Assembly: GCF_000935125.1 (NCBI RefSeq)
Contig: NZ_JRKI01000017.1
Coordinates: forward strand, 203,407 to 267,406
Source: Streptomyces natalensis ATCC 27448
Lineage (GTDB): Bacteria; Actinomycetota; Actinomycetes; Streptomycetales; Streptomycetaceae
Length of the DNA stretch: 64,000 bases
Reading direction: 5' to 3'
How positions within the stretch are numbered: the stretch's first letter is position 1; each line of letters opens with the position of its first letter. Shown here piece by piece: positions 63,854 to 64,000 of the stretch. The translations under genes and the position numbers were made by a program. The notes below the pieces were generated by a model. That model did no database searches. It saw nothing but the letters and a program-made list of their open reading frames with translations, and was not told the DNA's origin.

Positions 63854-63927
63854 CGACGTGACTCCTGTCTTCGGTACTGCATTCATTCTCACGCACCGAC
63901 CAGTTCGGCGCGCTTCGGCAAACAAAA

Positions 63928-63970
63928 AAGGACCCTTGATCCCAGCTGAACGCTGGGACCAAGGGTCCTT
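63928..63970 (-). terminator. Intrinsic terminator of the rRNA operon
   Basis: AAGGACCCTTG-A-TCCCAGC pairs with GCTGGGA-C-CAAGGGTCCTT (18 pairs, one mismatch), and on the minus strand is followed by TTTTTTG. It is about 10 nt beyond the 5S end. Confidence 0.95.
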
Positions 63971-63979
63971 GAAAGATTG

Positions 63980-64000
63980 TTCGGCGGCGTCCTACTCTCC
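63980..64000 (-). rRNA. rrf: 5S rRNA, 3' end only
   Basis: The minus strand reads GGAGAGTAGGACGCCGCCGA, the conserved 3' end of actinobacterial 5S rRNA, followed by the terminator. The rest of the 5S, and presumably 23S/16S, lies beyond the right edge. Confidence 0.9.

Noticed and set aside
61772..63949. 725-codon plus-strand open frame across the RGG-repeat gene
   Set aside because: It translates to low-complexity Thr/Val repeats from the same tandem DNA; the minus frame has a start, ribosome binding site and a folded TPR-like end.

Overview
The window is high-GC (roughly 70% or more) actinobacterial chromosome. GTG and even TTG starts, 4-nt start/stop overlaps, third-position GC codon use and the gene content (SepF paralogue, ScpAB, ParA-like ATPase, desferrioxamine desABCD, resuscitation-factor-type transglycosylase) all point to a Streptomyces. 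Nothing looks like a plasmid or prophage: it is chromosome core with one accessory-looking block.

Layout. 1-14.9 kb: a flavoprotein running off the left edge, a GNAT acetyltransferase, a probable gene remnant, a SepF paralogue, an acyl-CoA dehydrogenase, a DHA2 exporter, two lipid/glycan-type membrane enzymes, an I78-type inhibitor, a GT4 glycosyltransferase with an uncharacterised coupled partner, and a secreted transglycosylase with a collagen-like tail. 14.9-19.3 kb (minus): der, plsC, cmk, tyrA and aroH. 19.5-21.6 kb: a nucleotidyltransferase and an ADP-ribosylglycohydrolase facing each other. 21.7-26.2 kb (minus): rluB-scpB-scpA, then a basic coiled partner and a ParA ATPase. 26.5-32.6 kb (minus): ald, an NB-ARC-like TPR regulator, Nudix hydrolase and pyrG. 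32.9-43.8 kb is accessory: GH15, a GH64+GH16 beta-1,3-glucanase operon with a LacI regulator, PucR regulator, LysE exporter, tautomerase, a second GT4 and a MraY/WecA-like membrane protein. 43.9-47.9 kb (minus): recN-nadK-tlyA. 47.9-61.6 kb is an iron block: SCP2 protein, FecCD-type siderophore ABC transporter, binding lipoprotein, siderophore-interacting reductase, and desABCD, with two strong iron boxes. 61.7-64 kb: an RGG-rich TPR protein and the 3' end of a minus-strand rRNA operon (5S).

The order tlyA-nadK-recN ... pyrG-Nudix ... parA-scpA-scpB-rluB-cmk-der is the known actinobacterial core (M. tuberculosis Rv1694-Rv1713). Here the recN-pyrG gap holds the glucanase/glycosyltransferase block and no recognisable steA/mctB.

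The most unusual signal is a pair of related ~400-430 bp intergenic elements (20183-20583 and 34757-35185). Each is a long imperfect palindrome that fills the whole space between the stop codons of two convergent genes. The copies are in opposite orientation and share a 48-bp identical block. Also notable are a 51-codon repeat-built mini-ORF locked by 4-nt overlaps between a siderophore permease and its ATPase, a set of about eleven genes that look leaderless (-10-like hexamer 6-8 nt before the start, no ribosome binding site), and a terminator whose U tract runs into the ADP-ribosylglycohydrolase start.
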